Assembly: GCF_027924405.1 (NCBI RefSeq)
Contig: NZ_AP026978.1
Location: 1,054,001 to 1,118,000 of the forward strand
DNA from: Nocardia sputorum
GTDB lineage: Bacteria > Actinomycetota > Actinomycetes > Mycobacteriales > Mycobacteriaceae
DNA: 64,000 nucleotides
Direction: 5' to 3'
This document shows positions 50,458-62,827 of the stretch, piece by piece. The notes beneath the pieces are model-generated. The model saw only the letters and a program-made list of their open reading frames with translations, made no database searches and was not told the origin of the DNA. Numbering within the stretch: position 1 is the first letter of the stretch; every line of letters starts with the position of its first letter. The position numbers and the translations under genes were made by a program.

Positions 50458-51732
50458 ATGACCGTGACCGACCGACCGGAGCGACCACCCGGCGGGCGGC
50501 GTGGTGCGCGCCGCCCGGCTGGCTCCGGCGCGCCCGGTTCCGTAGGGTCGGACAGCATGGCGAGAACCTGGCCAGAGGCGCGAACGGATGGTGCGGCTCG
50601 GACCGGCGCAGCCAAGCGTTCCGGAGCAGGCGGCGGGTCGCCCGGCCGCAGGACGAGCAAGCGCAAGCGCGGCACGGCACCCGAAACTCCCGCGCCGCAG
50701 CCTGATTCGGACCGGCAGCAGTCCGATCAGGACGATGTCGAGGTCTACGATCCGCTCGGCCTCTACTCCCACAAGGCGGAGCGATCCCATCAGCCGCTGC
50801 GCGCCCGCTGGGATCCCACGTCACCCGACGACGGCAGGGACCGCGGTCGTCCCGAACGGGACGCCAAGAAGCAGAGCGCCCTCGGCAGATTCGTCTCCAC
50901 CTACGGCTGGCGGGCATACGCGTTGCCCGTTCTGGTCGTGATCACCGTTCTGGTCGCCGTCGACGCGGTGCGCGCGGCCGACACCGCAAGCTCTGCCGGA
51001 TCGGATCCGGGGCTCGGGCGACTCAGCCCGGCCACCGCCACCGCGGGCATCATCGGCGCCCCGCCGGGCGACGGGCACTTTCCCACCGATCTCCCCACCG
51101 GAGCACTGCCCGACGGCGGCGGGTTCGCCGAGACCGGCGCCGGCTCCTGGCACGTGGTGCCCGGCACCACGGCCCAGATCGGCACCGGAACCGCGACCGT
51201 CTTCCGCTACACCGTGGAGATCGAGAACGGCGTGGACACCTCCGGCCTGGGCGGTGACGAGGCCATCGCCAAGATGGTCGATTCCACCCTGGCCAATCCG
51301 AAGAGCTGGGTGCACGACCCCAAGTTCGCGTTCCGCCGGGTCGACCAAGGCGACGCCGACTTCCGCGTCTCGCTCACCTCACGCGGCTCCAGCCGCAAGG
51401 AGTGCGGTTTCGACATCCCGATCGACACCTCCTGCTACAACGCCGACGATCGCCGCGTGGTGCTGTCGGATGTGCGCTGGGTGCGCGGCGCGCTCGCCTT
51501 CGAAGGCGATATCGGCTCCTACCGGCAGTATCTGATCAACCACGAGGTCGGCCACGCCATCGGCTATCACCAGCACCAGGCATGTGAGACCGACGGCGGG
51601 CTGGCGCCGGTGATGATGCAGCAGACCTTCGGCACCAAGAACGACGACATCGCCGCCCTCGATCCGCACGGCGTGGTCCCGATGGACGGCAAGCGCTGCC
51701 GTTTCAACCCCTGGCCCTACCCGCGGGGGTAA
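50458..51732 (+). CDS. DUF3152 membrane-anchored zinc metalloprotease-like protein
   Basis: A 424-residue protein. A charged, Pro/Arg-rich cytoplasmic N-terminal part of about 150 residues precedes one membrane segment (YALPVLVVITVLVAV, near 158-172); the extracytoplasmic domain has the zinc motif NHEVGHAIGYHQHQAC near 360. Rv3207c is the mycobacterial equivalent. Start is uncertain within the variable N-terminus: ATG 50458, GTG 50464 or ATG 50557. No terminator is obvious before moeZ. Confidence 0.83.
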   Translation: MTVTDRPERPPGGRRGARRPAGSGAPGSVGSDSMARTWPEARTDGAARTGAAKRSGAGGGSPGRRTSKRKRGTAPETPAPQPDSDRQQSDQDDVEVYDPLGLYSHKAERSHQPLRARWDPTSPDDGRDRGRPERDAKKQSALGRFVSTYGWRAYALPVLVVITVLVAVDAVRAADTASSAGSDPGLGRLSPATATAGIIGAPPGDGHFPTDLPTGALPDGGGFAETGAGSWHVVPGTTAQIGTGTATVFRYTVEIENGVDTSGLGGDEAIAKMVDSTLANPKSWVHDPKFAFRRVDQGDADFRVSLTSRGSSRKECGFDIPIDTSCYNADDRRVVLSDVRWVRGALAFEGDIGSYRQYLINHEVGHAIGYHQHQACETDGGLAPVMMQQTFGTKNDDIAALDPHGVVPMDGKRCRFNPWPYPRG

Positions 51733-51879
51733 GGGCGGGGCGGCTGTCACGCCGTATCCGGTATACGGAACGATGGACGGGAAGAACGGCCCGGTCGCCG
51801 GTGTTGCACAGTGGACCCAGCCCGCCACGGGCGTCATACCGCCGCAGCGATCGGCCAAGCGATTCGAGGAGTCCTGGAC

Positions 51880-53064
51880 GTGTCATCACCCAAGTCCCTG
51901 CCGCCACTTGTCGAGCCGGCTGCGGAACTGACCAGGGATGAGGTAGCCCGCTACAGCCGACACCTGATCATCCCCGATCTCGGCGTGGACGGACAGAAAC
52001 GTCTGAAGAATGCCAAAGTGCTGGTGATCGGCGCCGGTGGCCTCGGCTCGCCCGCCCTGCTGTACCTGGCCGCGGCGGGTGTCGGCACGCTCGGCATCGT
52101 CGAGTTCGACGAGGTCGACGCCTCGAACCTGCAGCGTCAGATCATCCACGGCGAATCCGACATCGGCCGCCCGAAGGCCGACAGCGCGCGCGACTCCATC
52201 CTGGAGATCAACTCCGGCATCGATGTCCGGCTGCACAAGCTCCGGCTGGAACCGGAGAACGCGGTGGAGCTCTTCCGCGAATACGACCTGATCGTGGACG
52301 GCACCGACAACTTCGCCACCCGCTACCTGGTCAACGACGCCGCGGTGCTCGCGGGCAAGCCGTACGTGTGGGGCTCGATCTACCGCTTCGAGGGTCAGGT
52401 CTCGGTGTTCTGGGAGGACGCCCCGGACGGGCGCGGCATCAACTACCGCGACCTGTACCCGGAAGCCCCGCCGCCCGGCATGGTCCCGTCCTGCGCCGAG
52501 GGCGGCGTGCTCGGCGTGCTGTGCGCGTCGATCGGTTCGGTGATGGTCACCGAGGCCATCAAGCTGATCACCGGCATCGGCGAGCCGCTGCTGGGCCGTC
52601 TGATGGTGTACGACGCACTGGACATGAACTACCGCACCATCAAGCTGCGCCGCGATCCGGAGCGTCAGCCGATCACCGAGCTGATCGATTACGAGGCGTT
52701 CTGCGGCGTCGTGTCCGAGGAGGGCCAAGCGGCCGCTGCCGGGTCCACCATCACCGCGCGCGAACTCGAGGAGTTGCTGTCGTCGGGTAAGGACATCGAG
52801 TTGATCGACGTGCGCGAGCCGGTCGAGTGGGACATCGTGCACATCGAGGGCGCCAAACTCATCCCGAAGGACCGCATCCTGTCCGGCGAGGCGCTGGCCG
52901 AGCTGCCCCAGAACCGTCCGATCGTGCTGCACTGCAAAACCGGTGTGCGCTCCGCCGAGGCCCTGGCCGCCCTGAAACGCGCGGGCTTCTCCGACGCCAC
53001 CCACCTGCAAGGCGGCGTGATCGCCTGGGCCAACCAGGTGGACAAGTCGCTACCGGTGTACTGA
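51880..53064 (+). CDS. moeZ: Adenylyltransferase/sulfurtransferase MoeZ
   Basis: A 394-residue fusion of an E1-like adenylating domain and a rhodanese domain. ATP-binding GAGGLGSPALLYLAAAGVG near residue 50, SNLQRQIIHGESDIG near 85, and the rhodanese active-site Cys in VLHCKTGVRSAEAL near 350. MoeZ activates small sulfur-carrier proteins (CysO, MoaD, ThiS-type) and adds sulfur to them, feeding cysteine, molybdopterin and other pathways. GTG 51880 follows GAGGAG by 9 nt. Ends at a hairpin terminator. Confidence 0.95.
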   Translation: MSSPKSLPPLVEPAAELTRDEVARYSRHLIIPDLGVDGQKRLKNAKVLVIGAGGLGSPALLYLAAAGVGTLGIVEFDEVDASNLQRQIIHGESDIGRPKADSARDSILEINSGIDVRLHKLRLEPENAVELFREYDLIVDGTDNFATRYLVNDAAVLAGKPYVWGSIYRFEGQVSVFWEDAPDGRGINYRDLYPEAPPPGMVPSCAEGGVLGVLCASIGSVMVTEAIKLITGIGEPLLGRLMVYDALDMNYRTIKLRRDPERQPITELIDYEAFCGVVSEEGQAAAAGSTITARELEELLSSGKDIELIDVREPVEWDIVHIEGAKLIPKDRILSGEALAELPQNRPIVLHCKTGVRSAEALAALKRAGFSDATHLQGGVIAWANQVDKSLPVY

Positions 53065-53073
53065 GGCGGTAGA

Positions 53074-53102
53074 CGCCGACGCCCCCTACCGGGGCATCGG
53101 CG
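53074..53102 (+). terminator. moeZ terminator hairpin
   Basis: CGCCGACGCCCC at 53074-53085 pairs with GGGGCATCGGCG at 53091-53102 with a single mismatch and a 5-nt loop, starting 10 nt after the moeZ stop. Confidence 0.65.
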
Positions 53103-53342
53103 GAGCGAGAACGCGTCGATCGCCGTCGCTCGGGCAGAAGCTGGGGCGCGGCAAGTGCTCGGCCGTCGGAATGGCCTGCGGTGTAGACGCTCAGTGTCAA
53201 TGTGAGCGGCCGCTGCTGGATTCAGTGGCTGGTGCCCGCTGACCGGGATCCATCATGGCCGTGTGCACTCGGTGTGCGCGTTGCCGAATCCCGATCGCCG
53301 AGACCCCCGGTAGACGCGATGGGCGCGGAGCGACAACATATG

Positions 53343-53500
53343 CCCGACCACCGGTTTCGAGCGAAGCGAGACCGAGCATGTGCCGTTCGCGGCCCGGCTC
53401 GTGTCCGAACGGCCGCCGCGTACGCGACGAAGTCGCCAGCGGCGGTCGCTCGGACACGAGCCACAAGAGGGCCGCGAACACGGCGCGCCGGAGGCGCGCC
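53343..53500 (+). repeat. Intergenic nested-stem repeat, copy R3
   Basis: A 158-bp unit. Outer arms GTTCGCGGCCC (53385-53395) and GGGCCGCGAAC (53469-53479) enclose 22-nt arms at 53396-53417 and 53441-53462 (GGCTCGTGTCCG core), with one A-C mismatch and one G-T wobble. The loop keeps GCGACGAAGTCGC, a third stem. Conserved GAGCGAAGCGAGACCGAGCA precedes it. A terminal palindrome GGCGCGCC-GGA-GGCGCGCC (53482-53500) follows. It lies downstream of moeZ and just before the Rv3205c-like gene. The 53065-53527 gap has no gene of its own. Confidence 0.88.
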
Positions 53501-53527
53501 AAATCAGACACGACGTACCGTACGGCC

Positions 53528-54379
53528 GTGACTTCTGTGGAACCTCCCGAGCATGTGCGTGCCACGTTCGGTCTGCGCGAAGTGACCCCGGTTTCGCTCG
53601 GTGACTGGGAAGGCGGTTGGCGCTTCGGCGACGTGGTGCTGAGTCCCGTCGCCGATCACGCGCGCGCGGCGTGGTCGGCGAAGATCCGTGAGACGTTGAA
53701 GGTCGATGGTTTGCGGCTGGCGCGTCCGGTGCGGGCGACCGACGGCCGCTACGTGGTGTCCGGCTGGCGTGCGGACACCTATCTGGAGGGCGCTCCCGAG
53801 CCACGGCACGACGAGGTGGTCTCGGTGTCGCTGCGCCTGCATCAGGCGACGGCGGATCTGGAGCGGCCGCGCTTTCTCGCCCAGCCACCGGTCGTGCCGT
53901 GGGTGGACATCGACGTGTTCGTCGCCGCCGATCGCGCCGCCTGGGAGCCGGTGCCCCTGCGCAGCCTGCGCGCCGGGGGCGCTTCGCTGTCGACCTCCCC
54001 GGACGGCCGGCGCAGCATCGAACTGATCGGTCAGTTGGCCACCCTGCGCAAGCCGGTGCAGACCCCGCCGCAGCTGGTGCACGGTGACCTGTTCGGCACG
54101 GTCTTGTTCGCGGGCGCGCAGGTCCCCGGACTCTCCGACATCACCCCGTACTGGCGGCCGGTGCCGTGGGCGGCGGCGGTGGTCGTGGTGGACGCCCTGT
54201 CCTGGGGCGGCGCGGACGACGGCTTGCTCGATCGCTGGGCGGACCTGCCGGAGTGGCCGCAGATGTTGTTGCGCGCGGTGATGTTCCGGTTGGCGGTGCA
54301 CGCGCTGCATCCACGGTCGACGCCCCAGGCGTTCCCGGGTCTGGCGCGCACGGCGGACATGGTGCGCCTGACCCTCTGA
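53528..54379 (+). CDS. TIGR02569-family protein (Rv3205c-like)
   Basis: A 283-residue protein with aminoglycoside-phosphotransferase-like features: PQLVHGDLFGTVLF near residue 182 resembles the HGDLxxxN catalytic loop, but the metal-binding Asn is Thr/Val, and ITPYWRPVPWAAAVVVVDAL follows. It is likely a degenerate kinase-fold protein of the TIGR02569 family, whose role is unknown. GTG 53528 is the first start after repeat R3; the long upstream frame runs through the repeat and is not coding. Confidence 0.82.
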   Translation: MTSVEPPEHVRATFGLREVTPVSLGDWEGGWRFGDVVLSPVADHARAAWSAKIRETLKVDGLRLARPVRATDGRYVVSGWRADTYLEGAPEPRHDEVVSVSLRLHQATADLERPRFLAQPPVVPWVDIDVFVAADRAAWEPVPLRSLRAGGASLSTSPDGRRSIELIGQLATLRKPVQTPPQLVHGDLFGTVLFAGAQVPGLSDITPYWRPVPWAAAVVVVDALSWGGADDGLLDRWADLPEWPQMLLRAVMFRLAVHALHPRSTPQAFPGLARTADMVRLTL

Positions 54380-54634
54380 AGACGAAGTCTCTCTCGGACA
54401 ACGCGGTTCGATGCGCGGGGTCCTGCTCGTTCGATCCGGCGGGCATTCGGTCCCGGGTTCGGACGGATTCGCAGGTCGCCGCCCGTTGTCGCCAATGTCG
54501 GGAATGCCGGATACTCGCGGTAACGCATGTGCGCGCCGCATGTGCCAGGAGACTCTCGCCGAGAGAGGTTGACGAATGCTGTTTGTTATCCCGCGGAGGC
54601 CGACCGTGGGGACCGCGTCGGGTGGAGGGCGTGC

Positions 54635-55825
54635 ATGACGACCTTGTCGGACTTGGATCTCCCTAACCTGCCATATCCCAAGTACGCCAGCGCCGGTCTC
54701 AATGCGGTCGTCGACGCGGCGAATGTGTATATGCAGAACTCGGTCTTGTTGTTCGCGTCCGGCTGGGACGGCGGGCAGAAGGACATGATCACTTGGCTGG
54801 CGGACAAAGATGTATGGGGTAAGGACGGCGGTCTGCTGACCTCGGCCGGCCGAAAGCTCACCCAGGACGGCGCCCAGACGCTCGATCCAGGATCGTCGGT
54901 GTTGGTCGACGACTACGAAGAAAAGCGCGGAGCGTTCCTGGACAAAACGTCGGAACTGCAGAAGCAGAACGACAACGTGCAGGAACGTGCTATCGCGAGT
55001 TTCGACACCTCGAACAAGGCGTTCCAGGACGTCGTAGAGATCGTCAATGGGCTCAAAAACGAGTTGGGTCGTGCACCCGGAGAGCATCAGCTGACCCAGC
55101 TGCCCGATGGAAATTTGCACTTGACCGCCGCCGAGGAAAACCGGTTGCTGCAGTTGATCCTGGAGGGCGTGGACCGTGTGCTCGACACGATCGAAGACGC
55201 GGACAGCGGCATGCAAAGGGACGCGGGGAATATCTACCAGATGATTCCGGACCTCCCGCGCAATCCCTACGGCAACGCGCCGGATCCCGGATACCGGGCT
55301 CCGTGGGCGCTGCCCGCGAGCGATGCCACCTGGACCCCAGGGAAAGGAACCCCCAACGATATTCTTGCGAAGGCTCGCGAGCAACTGGCGCTCGGTGTCT
55401 CCGAATCGGGCGGCAACAATATCCCGGTGTTCCGTGGTCCGAATGGCGAGCTTTACGAGGCGCCTTACAACATCAATGACGCGTGGTGCGCGGCCTTCTC
55501 CACCTGGGTGTGGGAGAAGGCCGGTTACAACGTCGACTGGTCCAACCCGAACTACGTGCCTTCTATCTGGAACGACGCCAAGCACATGGGGTTGGCGGCG
55601 AATATCTCGAACGCGCAAGCAGGCGACATGATCATTTTCGACTGGGAGGGTGACGGAAACCCCGACCATGTCGGGATCGTCGAGTCCGTGGATCCGCGCA
55701 CCGGCCGGATCACCACCATCGAAGGAAATTCGGGGGATGCATTGAGGTCCAATCACTATTCCATGAACGCGGGATCGCTCGTCGGCGTCGTCAAGCCGCC
55801 GTCCAACCAGGCGAGGGCTTCCTGA
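54635..55825 (+). CDS. CHAP-domain peptidoglycan amidase-like protein with WxG-like N-terminus
   Basis: A 396-residue protein. The C-terminal CHAP domain (about 255-390) shows the catalytic Cys in NDAWCAAFSTWVWEKAGY near 287 and His in PDHVGIVESVDP near 345. The N-terminal 200 or so residues are helical, contain LLFASGWDGGQKDM with a W-x-G near residue 45, and have no signal peptide, so export could use a type VII-like route. GGAGGG is 6 nt before the ATG at 54635. Codon use is less GC-biased than in the core genes, suggesting an accessory origin. Upstream gap 54380-54634 is gene-free. Confidence 0.78.
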   Translation: MTTLSDLDLPNLPYPKYASAGLNAVVDAANVYMQNSVLLFASGWDGGQKDMITWLADKDVWGKDGGLLTSAGRKLTQDGAQTLDPGSSVLVDDYEEKRGAFLDKTSELQKQNDNVQERAIASFDTSNKAFQDVVEIVNGLKNELGRAPGEHQLTQLPDGNLHLTAAEENRLLQLILEGVDRVLDTIEDADSGMQRDAGNIYQMIPDLPRNPYGNAPDPGYRAPWALPASDATWTPGKGTPNDILAKAREQLALGVSESGGNNIPVFRGPNGELYEAPYNINDAWCAAFSTWVWEKAGYNVDWSNPNYVPSIWNDAKHMGLAANISNAQAGDMIIFDWEGDGNPDHVGIVESVDPRTGRITTIEGNSGDALRSNHYSMNAGSLVGVVKPPSNQARAS

Positions 55826-55838
55826 CGGCTCCGGTGCA

Positions 55839-55873
55839 CCGCGCACGGACTATCGCGACAGTTCCGTGCGCGG
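55839..55873. terminator. Bidirectional hairpin between the CHAP gene and rpoB2
   Basis: CCGCGCACGGA (55839-55849) and TCCGTGCGCGG (55863-55873) form a perfect 11-bp stem with a 13-nt loop, midway between the two convergent stops. Confidence 0.75.
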
Positions 55874-55897
55874 CGCGCCGGCCAATGCGCGGCGGTA

Positions 55898-59386
<3,489 letters not shown>

Positions 59387-59600
59387 GATGCGTCCTTCCA
59401 GCACCTGGTACCGCCCACGCGTTCGCGTGGCCGGCACGTATCTGCTTGTCCTGTGGGCGGTATTCATCACGCACCGTGCTGGACTGTGCCCGAACATGCC
59501 TCGACAACAACGGGTAGAAGGTGACACGCAGACAGTGCCACTTTCCACGGTCGATTCGTATTTCGAGAGTTGGACAGCACGCGACCCGGCGCGAAGCCCT

Positions 59601-59629
59601 AAATTACACCCAAATGAGACCGATGTCGA
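59601..59629 (-). promoter_or_regulatory. Candidate rpoB2 promoter
   Basis: On the minus strand TCGACA (59629-59624) and TAATTT (59606-59601) are separated by 17 nt, close to a housekeeping promoter. It would give a leader of about 200 nt. The region is unusually AT-rich for this genome. By-eye call only. Confidence 0.35.
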
Positions 59630-59636
59630 GGACATC

Positions 59637-59665
59637 AAAAAATAGACACATGATTTCTTGTGTCT
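59637..59665 (-). terminator. Intrinsic terminator after the exporter gene
   Basis: AGACACA at 59644-59650 and TGTGTCT at 59659-59665 form a 7-bp stem with an 8-nt loop; on the minus strand it is followed by ATTTTTT. It lies 66 nt after the exporter stop and upstream of the rpoB2 promoter candidate. A T-tract terminator is unusual for this GC content. It could instead act as an operator. Confidence 0.6.
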
Positions 59666-59730
59666 TCCCATGTTTATAGTGGCATCTCGATATGGGCTCC
59701 GTCAAGTCTATTGGCGGTAATTCGCCAAAT

Positions 59731-60921
59731 TCACTCGACCGGGTCTCCTGTCGTGGCTGCGGCAGCCGGAGACGGGACGGGCCGTCCGGATACGCGGACG
59801 ACGGTCACCGCGGCAATCGTGAAGACCGTGCCGCACCACAGCGCCTTCGCGGGCTCACCTGCGTGGTCGACGACCACAGCGGCGACGGCGGGGCCGACAA
59901 CAGCGCCGATATTGAAGGCGGTGGTGGCCAGCGCGCCGGCGATTCGCGGTGCCGTGGGCGCGGCGGTCTGCACGATCGTGGTGATCAGCGTGGATCCAAC
60001 GCCGAACGCGACCGCCCCGGACACCGCCGCCATGATCGCCACCCCGGGCAGGGTATGCGCGGTGAGGGCGGCCAGCAGCCACACGACGACGAGACCGCTC
60101 GTGCCCAGCGTGACGAGCCGCTCGCGATGGCGGTCGCTGTAGCGGCCGGTGAACGTCACGCCGGCGAACGAACCGAGGCCGAACAAAGCCAGCACGCCCG
60201 GAACCCAGCGGCCACCGGCCTCGCCGAGCCCGGCGGTGATCGAGCCGAGGAACGTGAATCCCGCGAAGGTCGCCGCGTTGACCAGGATCGCGACTAGAAC
60301 CGCGATGCGAACCGGGCGTGTGCCGAGCACCGCCCACTCGTTCCGAAGCTGCGTTGTCGGCCGATCACCGGCTTCCACGGCACGGGGCGCCATCGTCCAC
60401 ACCGGGATCACCGCCGCACCGCTGATGACGGCGACGGCCCAGAACGCGGCCCGCCAGTCCCAGGCCTGCCCCAGCAGCGTCCCGGCCGGTACACCGGCGA
60501 TGCAGGCCACCGTCACCCCGGATACCACCACCGAGGTGGCGCGCCCGACCATAGCGGGGTCGACCAAGCGCGGCAGGGCCGCCAGCGCGAGAGCGAGGAA
60601 CCCGGCGTTGGTGACCGCCGCGACGACCCGGGTCGTCAGCAGTACCGCGAAATCGCTGGTCATCGCACCGGCGACATGGGTCACACAGAACAGCGCCAAG
60701 AAGGCGGCCAGCGACTGCCGGACCGGCAATCGGCCCGCCGCCATCGCCATCACCGGCGCCCCGAGCACCATGCCCGCCGCGAACAGCGAGGTCAGCAGAC
60801 CGGCGGTACCGAGCGAGACGCCGAGGTCGACGGCGATCCGCTCCAGCAACCCGGACACCATGAATTCGGACGTGCCCTGCGCGAACACCGCGACAGCCAG
60901 CACGAACACCACAATGGGCAT
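59731..60921 (-). CDS. Cmx/CmrA-type drug efflux MFS transporter
   Basis: A 396-residue, 12-segment major facilitator. The start MPIVVFVLAVAVFAQGTSEF matches chloramphenicol exporters of the Cml/CmrA/Cmx group; motif A-like AGRLPVRQSL and GRYSDRHRERL follow membrane segments 2 and 8. It would export chloramphenicol or another drug in exchange for protons. ATG 60921 has GGAG 8 nt upstream. Same strand as and directly upstream of rpoB2, separated by a terminator. Confidence 0.88.
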   Translation of the reverse strand: MPIVVFVLAVAVFAQGTSEFMVSGLLERIAVDLGVSLGTAGLLTSLFAAGMVLGAPVMAMAAGRLPVRQSLAAFLALFCVTHVAGAMTSDFAVLLTTRVVAAVTNAGFLALALAALPRLVDPAMVGRATSVVVSGVTVACIAGVPAGTLLGQAWDWRAAFWAVAVISGAAVIPVWTMAPRAVEAGDRPTTQLRNEWAVLGTRPVRIAVLVAILVNAATFAGFTFLGSITAGLGEAGGRWVPGVLALFGLGSFAGVTFTGRYSDRHRERLVTLGTSGLVVVWLLAALTAHTLPGVAIMAAVSGAVAFGVGSTLITTIVQTAAPTAPRIAGALATTAFNIGAVVGPAVAAVVVDHAGEPAKALWCGTVFTIAAVTVVRVSGRPVPSPAAAATTGDPVE

Positions 60922-61204
60922 AGGAGAACTCCCCGGATACAGGGCGCCACGCAGACACGGCGCGGCGCCCGGGATGGTCGCGGAATTCGGGCGAACGTCG
61001 CCCGACCGCGGAGAAACCGACATCGTCCGGCGTTGCGAAAAACCCGCCGATCGCACTACGACCGGCAGTTCTGGACCCGCAACGCCGCCCAGCACATATG
61101 CCGGGCGGCTATCGTCTGGACGCCTCCGGAGAATTCACGCCCACACCATAACAACGCACCTCTGTCGGCCCAACGCATTATTCATCCTGCCTAAAGCCCG
61201 GTAT

Positions 61205-61849
61205 TCAGTGCGACCGCAGACGAGATATGGCGAGGTGGTTCGCGTCGGGATCCAGAGTTATGGCCGCCGCCCAGACGTGTGCCGCGACGGCGCGCTGGTC
61301 GAAGAGGGTGACCCAGGTGTCGGTGGACTCGCGGGTGTCGGTCACCCAGGTGGGCGTCGGTCCGAGTTCGGGCAGGTGGGTGTACGTCAACGAGGTGTAG
61401 GCGCGTCCGCGCGCATCGAAAATCGTTGCGGCGCATACCGGGTCGGACGTGGCGCGTTCGCTGAGTCGGCCTGTCTCCGCGGCCTGGATCGCGTCCGGGG
61501 GAACGCCGTCGGCCCCGGTGAACATCTCGCCCACCGTCAGGTAGGCGAGGCCGAAACCCCACAGACGACCGGTGAATCTCCGGATCAGCCATTCGGCCGA
61601 ATCAAGGATGGGAGAGCGCTCGGCATCGGGGTCGAGCACTATCGGGATGTGGGCCGCGTCGTGTGCGGTGATGCTTTCGGTGCGGGCGAATCCCCAGAAG
61701 TGCACGGTGTCGGTGTCGGGGGTGTCTGCGCGGCGCTCGGTCATCATTGCCGCGAGCATCGAATCGATCGTGGCGCGGGGTGGGTATCGGATGGTGGAAT
61801 TCGTGGGCTTCCGCGGCTCGGGGCGCGGACGGTTTCGTCGCTTGGACAT
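61205..61849 (-). CDS. Uncharacterised protein, third gene of a minus-strand operon
   Basis: A 214-residue protein starting MSKRRNRPRPEPRK (very basic), then a mixed alpha/beta part (DTDTVHFWGFARTESITAHD, SAEWLIRRFTGRLWGFGLAY). No signal peptide or membrane segment and no known motif. Start ATG 61849 is preferred because the reading frame upstream overlaps the preceding gene and has no start with a ribosome site. It lies 37 nt after the second gene; together with two upstream ORFs it opposes the XRE/DUF397 pair. Confidence 0.6.
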   Translation of the reverse strand: MSKRRNRPRPEPRKPTNSTIRYPPRATIDSMLAAMMTERRADTPDTDTVHFWGFARTESITAHDAAHIPIVLDPDAERSPILDSAEWLIRRFTGRLWGFGLAYLTVGEMFTGADGVPPDAIQAAETGRLSERATSDPVCAATIFDARGRAYTSLTYTHLPELGPTPTWVTDTRESTDTWVTLFDQRAVAAHVWAAAITLDPDANHLAISRLRSH

Positions 61850-61886
61850 GTCCCTCTCGGTTGCTCGCACGGAGTGATGGACTGGG

Positions 61887-62225
61887 TCAGGCGAGATCGC
61901 CCGGCCGGGGTGGGGACGGATCCGGTGTTCGCGCCCGGCTCGCGGACAGCAGAACCTCCCAGAACTGGGCGCGTACCGCGTCCCACAGCCGGAAGTGGCG
62001 CGGGAACCATTCGCGAACCTGTGCCAGGTCCGGGAGTGCGCGCTCGTCGAATGCGACGAACCCGCTCTGGCCCAACGGAATCGGCACGGTGTCGCCGTTG
62101 TTGCGCAGCCGATAGGCAGGGGTCGGATCGGCGTCGTCACGCAGGAACACGACTTCGATGCGGGTCCCCACTATCCGCCATCCGGCCTGCGCGGTTCCCG
62201 CGGTGGTGCGATGCAATCGGGTCAC
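61887..62225 (-). CDS. Uncharacterised small protein, second gene of the operon
   Basis: A 112-residue protein with beta-rich middle (AGWRIVGTRIEVVFLRDDAD, NNGDTVPIPLGQSGFVAFDE) and a Pro-rich end. The GTG overlaps the stop of the upstream gene by 4 nt (GTGA), which supports both as real genes and coupled translation. No known domain. Confidence 0.6.
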   Translation of the reverse strand: MTRLHRTTAGTAQAGWRIVGTRIEVVFLRDDADPTPAYRLRNNGDTVPIPLGQSGFVAFDERALPDLAQVREWFPRHFRLWDAVRAQFWEVLLSASRARTPDPSPPRPGDLA

Positions 62226-62665
62226 CCTCGCGCGGATTCCGGCGGCGTCGCCAACGCCGACAGCCGTTCCAGCACAGCCTGAATCGTGGGCACATCGTGG
62301 AGGTGATCGGCCCTACGACCTTCGTCATGTGACGGGAACCGCATGCCACGTGCGGCGGCGCGTTCCCGGTGACTCACCGCCTGCGGTATCAGCCGTCCCG
62401 CGAACACAAGCGTGCGGTACGCCGCCGCCTTCCACGCACACCGCTCGATTCGGCAGGTCAGGTGAGCCCGCATCTGCTCGTGCGCCAGCTGGACGTCCGC
62501 GTGGCGGCAGATCTCGGGCGGGACGAGCAAGCCATCCGGTGCTCCACGACCGCCGTGCCGGTGCGACCCGGTGCCGTGCGTCGGCGGCCGGAAATCGCGC
62601 GTATTCGGGTCCGACGCGCGGAAATTCGTGACGAAATCGAGTTCTGTTCCGTGGTGTTCGGTCAT
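62222..62665 (-). CDS. Uncharacterised His-rich protein, first gene of the operon
   Basis: A 147-residue protein with a His-rich N-terminal half (THGTGSHRHGG) and a cluster AHEQMRAHLTCRIERCAWKAAA that might bind metal. The ATG at 62665 is an estimate, with another at 62671; no ribosome site is seen. It is divergent from the XRE gene at 62828. Function unknown. Confidence 0.5.
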   Translation of the reverse strand: MTEHHGTELDFVTNFRASDPNTRDFRPPTHGTGSHRHGGRGAPDGLLVPPEICRHADVQLAHEQMRAHLTCRIERCAWKAAAYRTLVFAGRLIPQAVSHRERAAARGMRFPSHDEGRRADHLHDVPTIQAVLERLSALATPPESARG

Positions 62666-62827
62666 GTGCATATGCTGCGGGCGTGCTCACGACGGGAGGC
62701 TCGAAACGGCAGGCGCGCGACAAACGGCGCATACGCGCCGAACGATTCCCGAGTTGGGCGCACATCGATTCTCGCCGTGGGAAAAAACACGTCACACCGT
62801 GGGAGAGCAGGGGAGGACACAGCGGAA

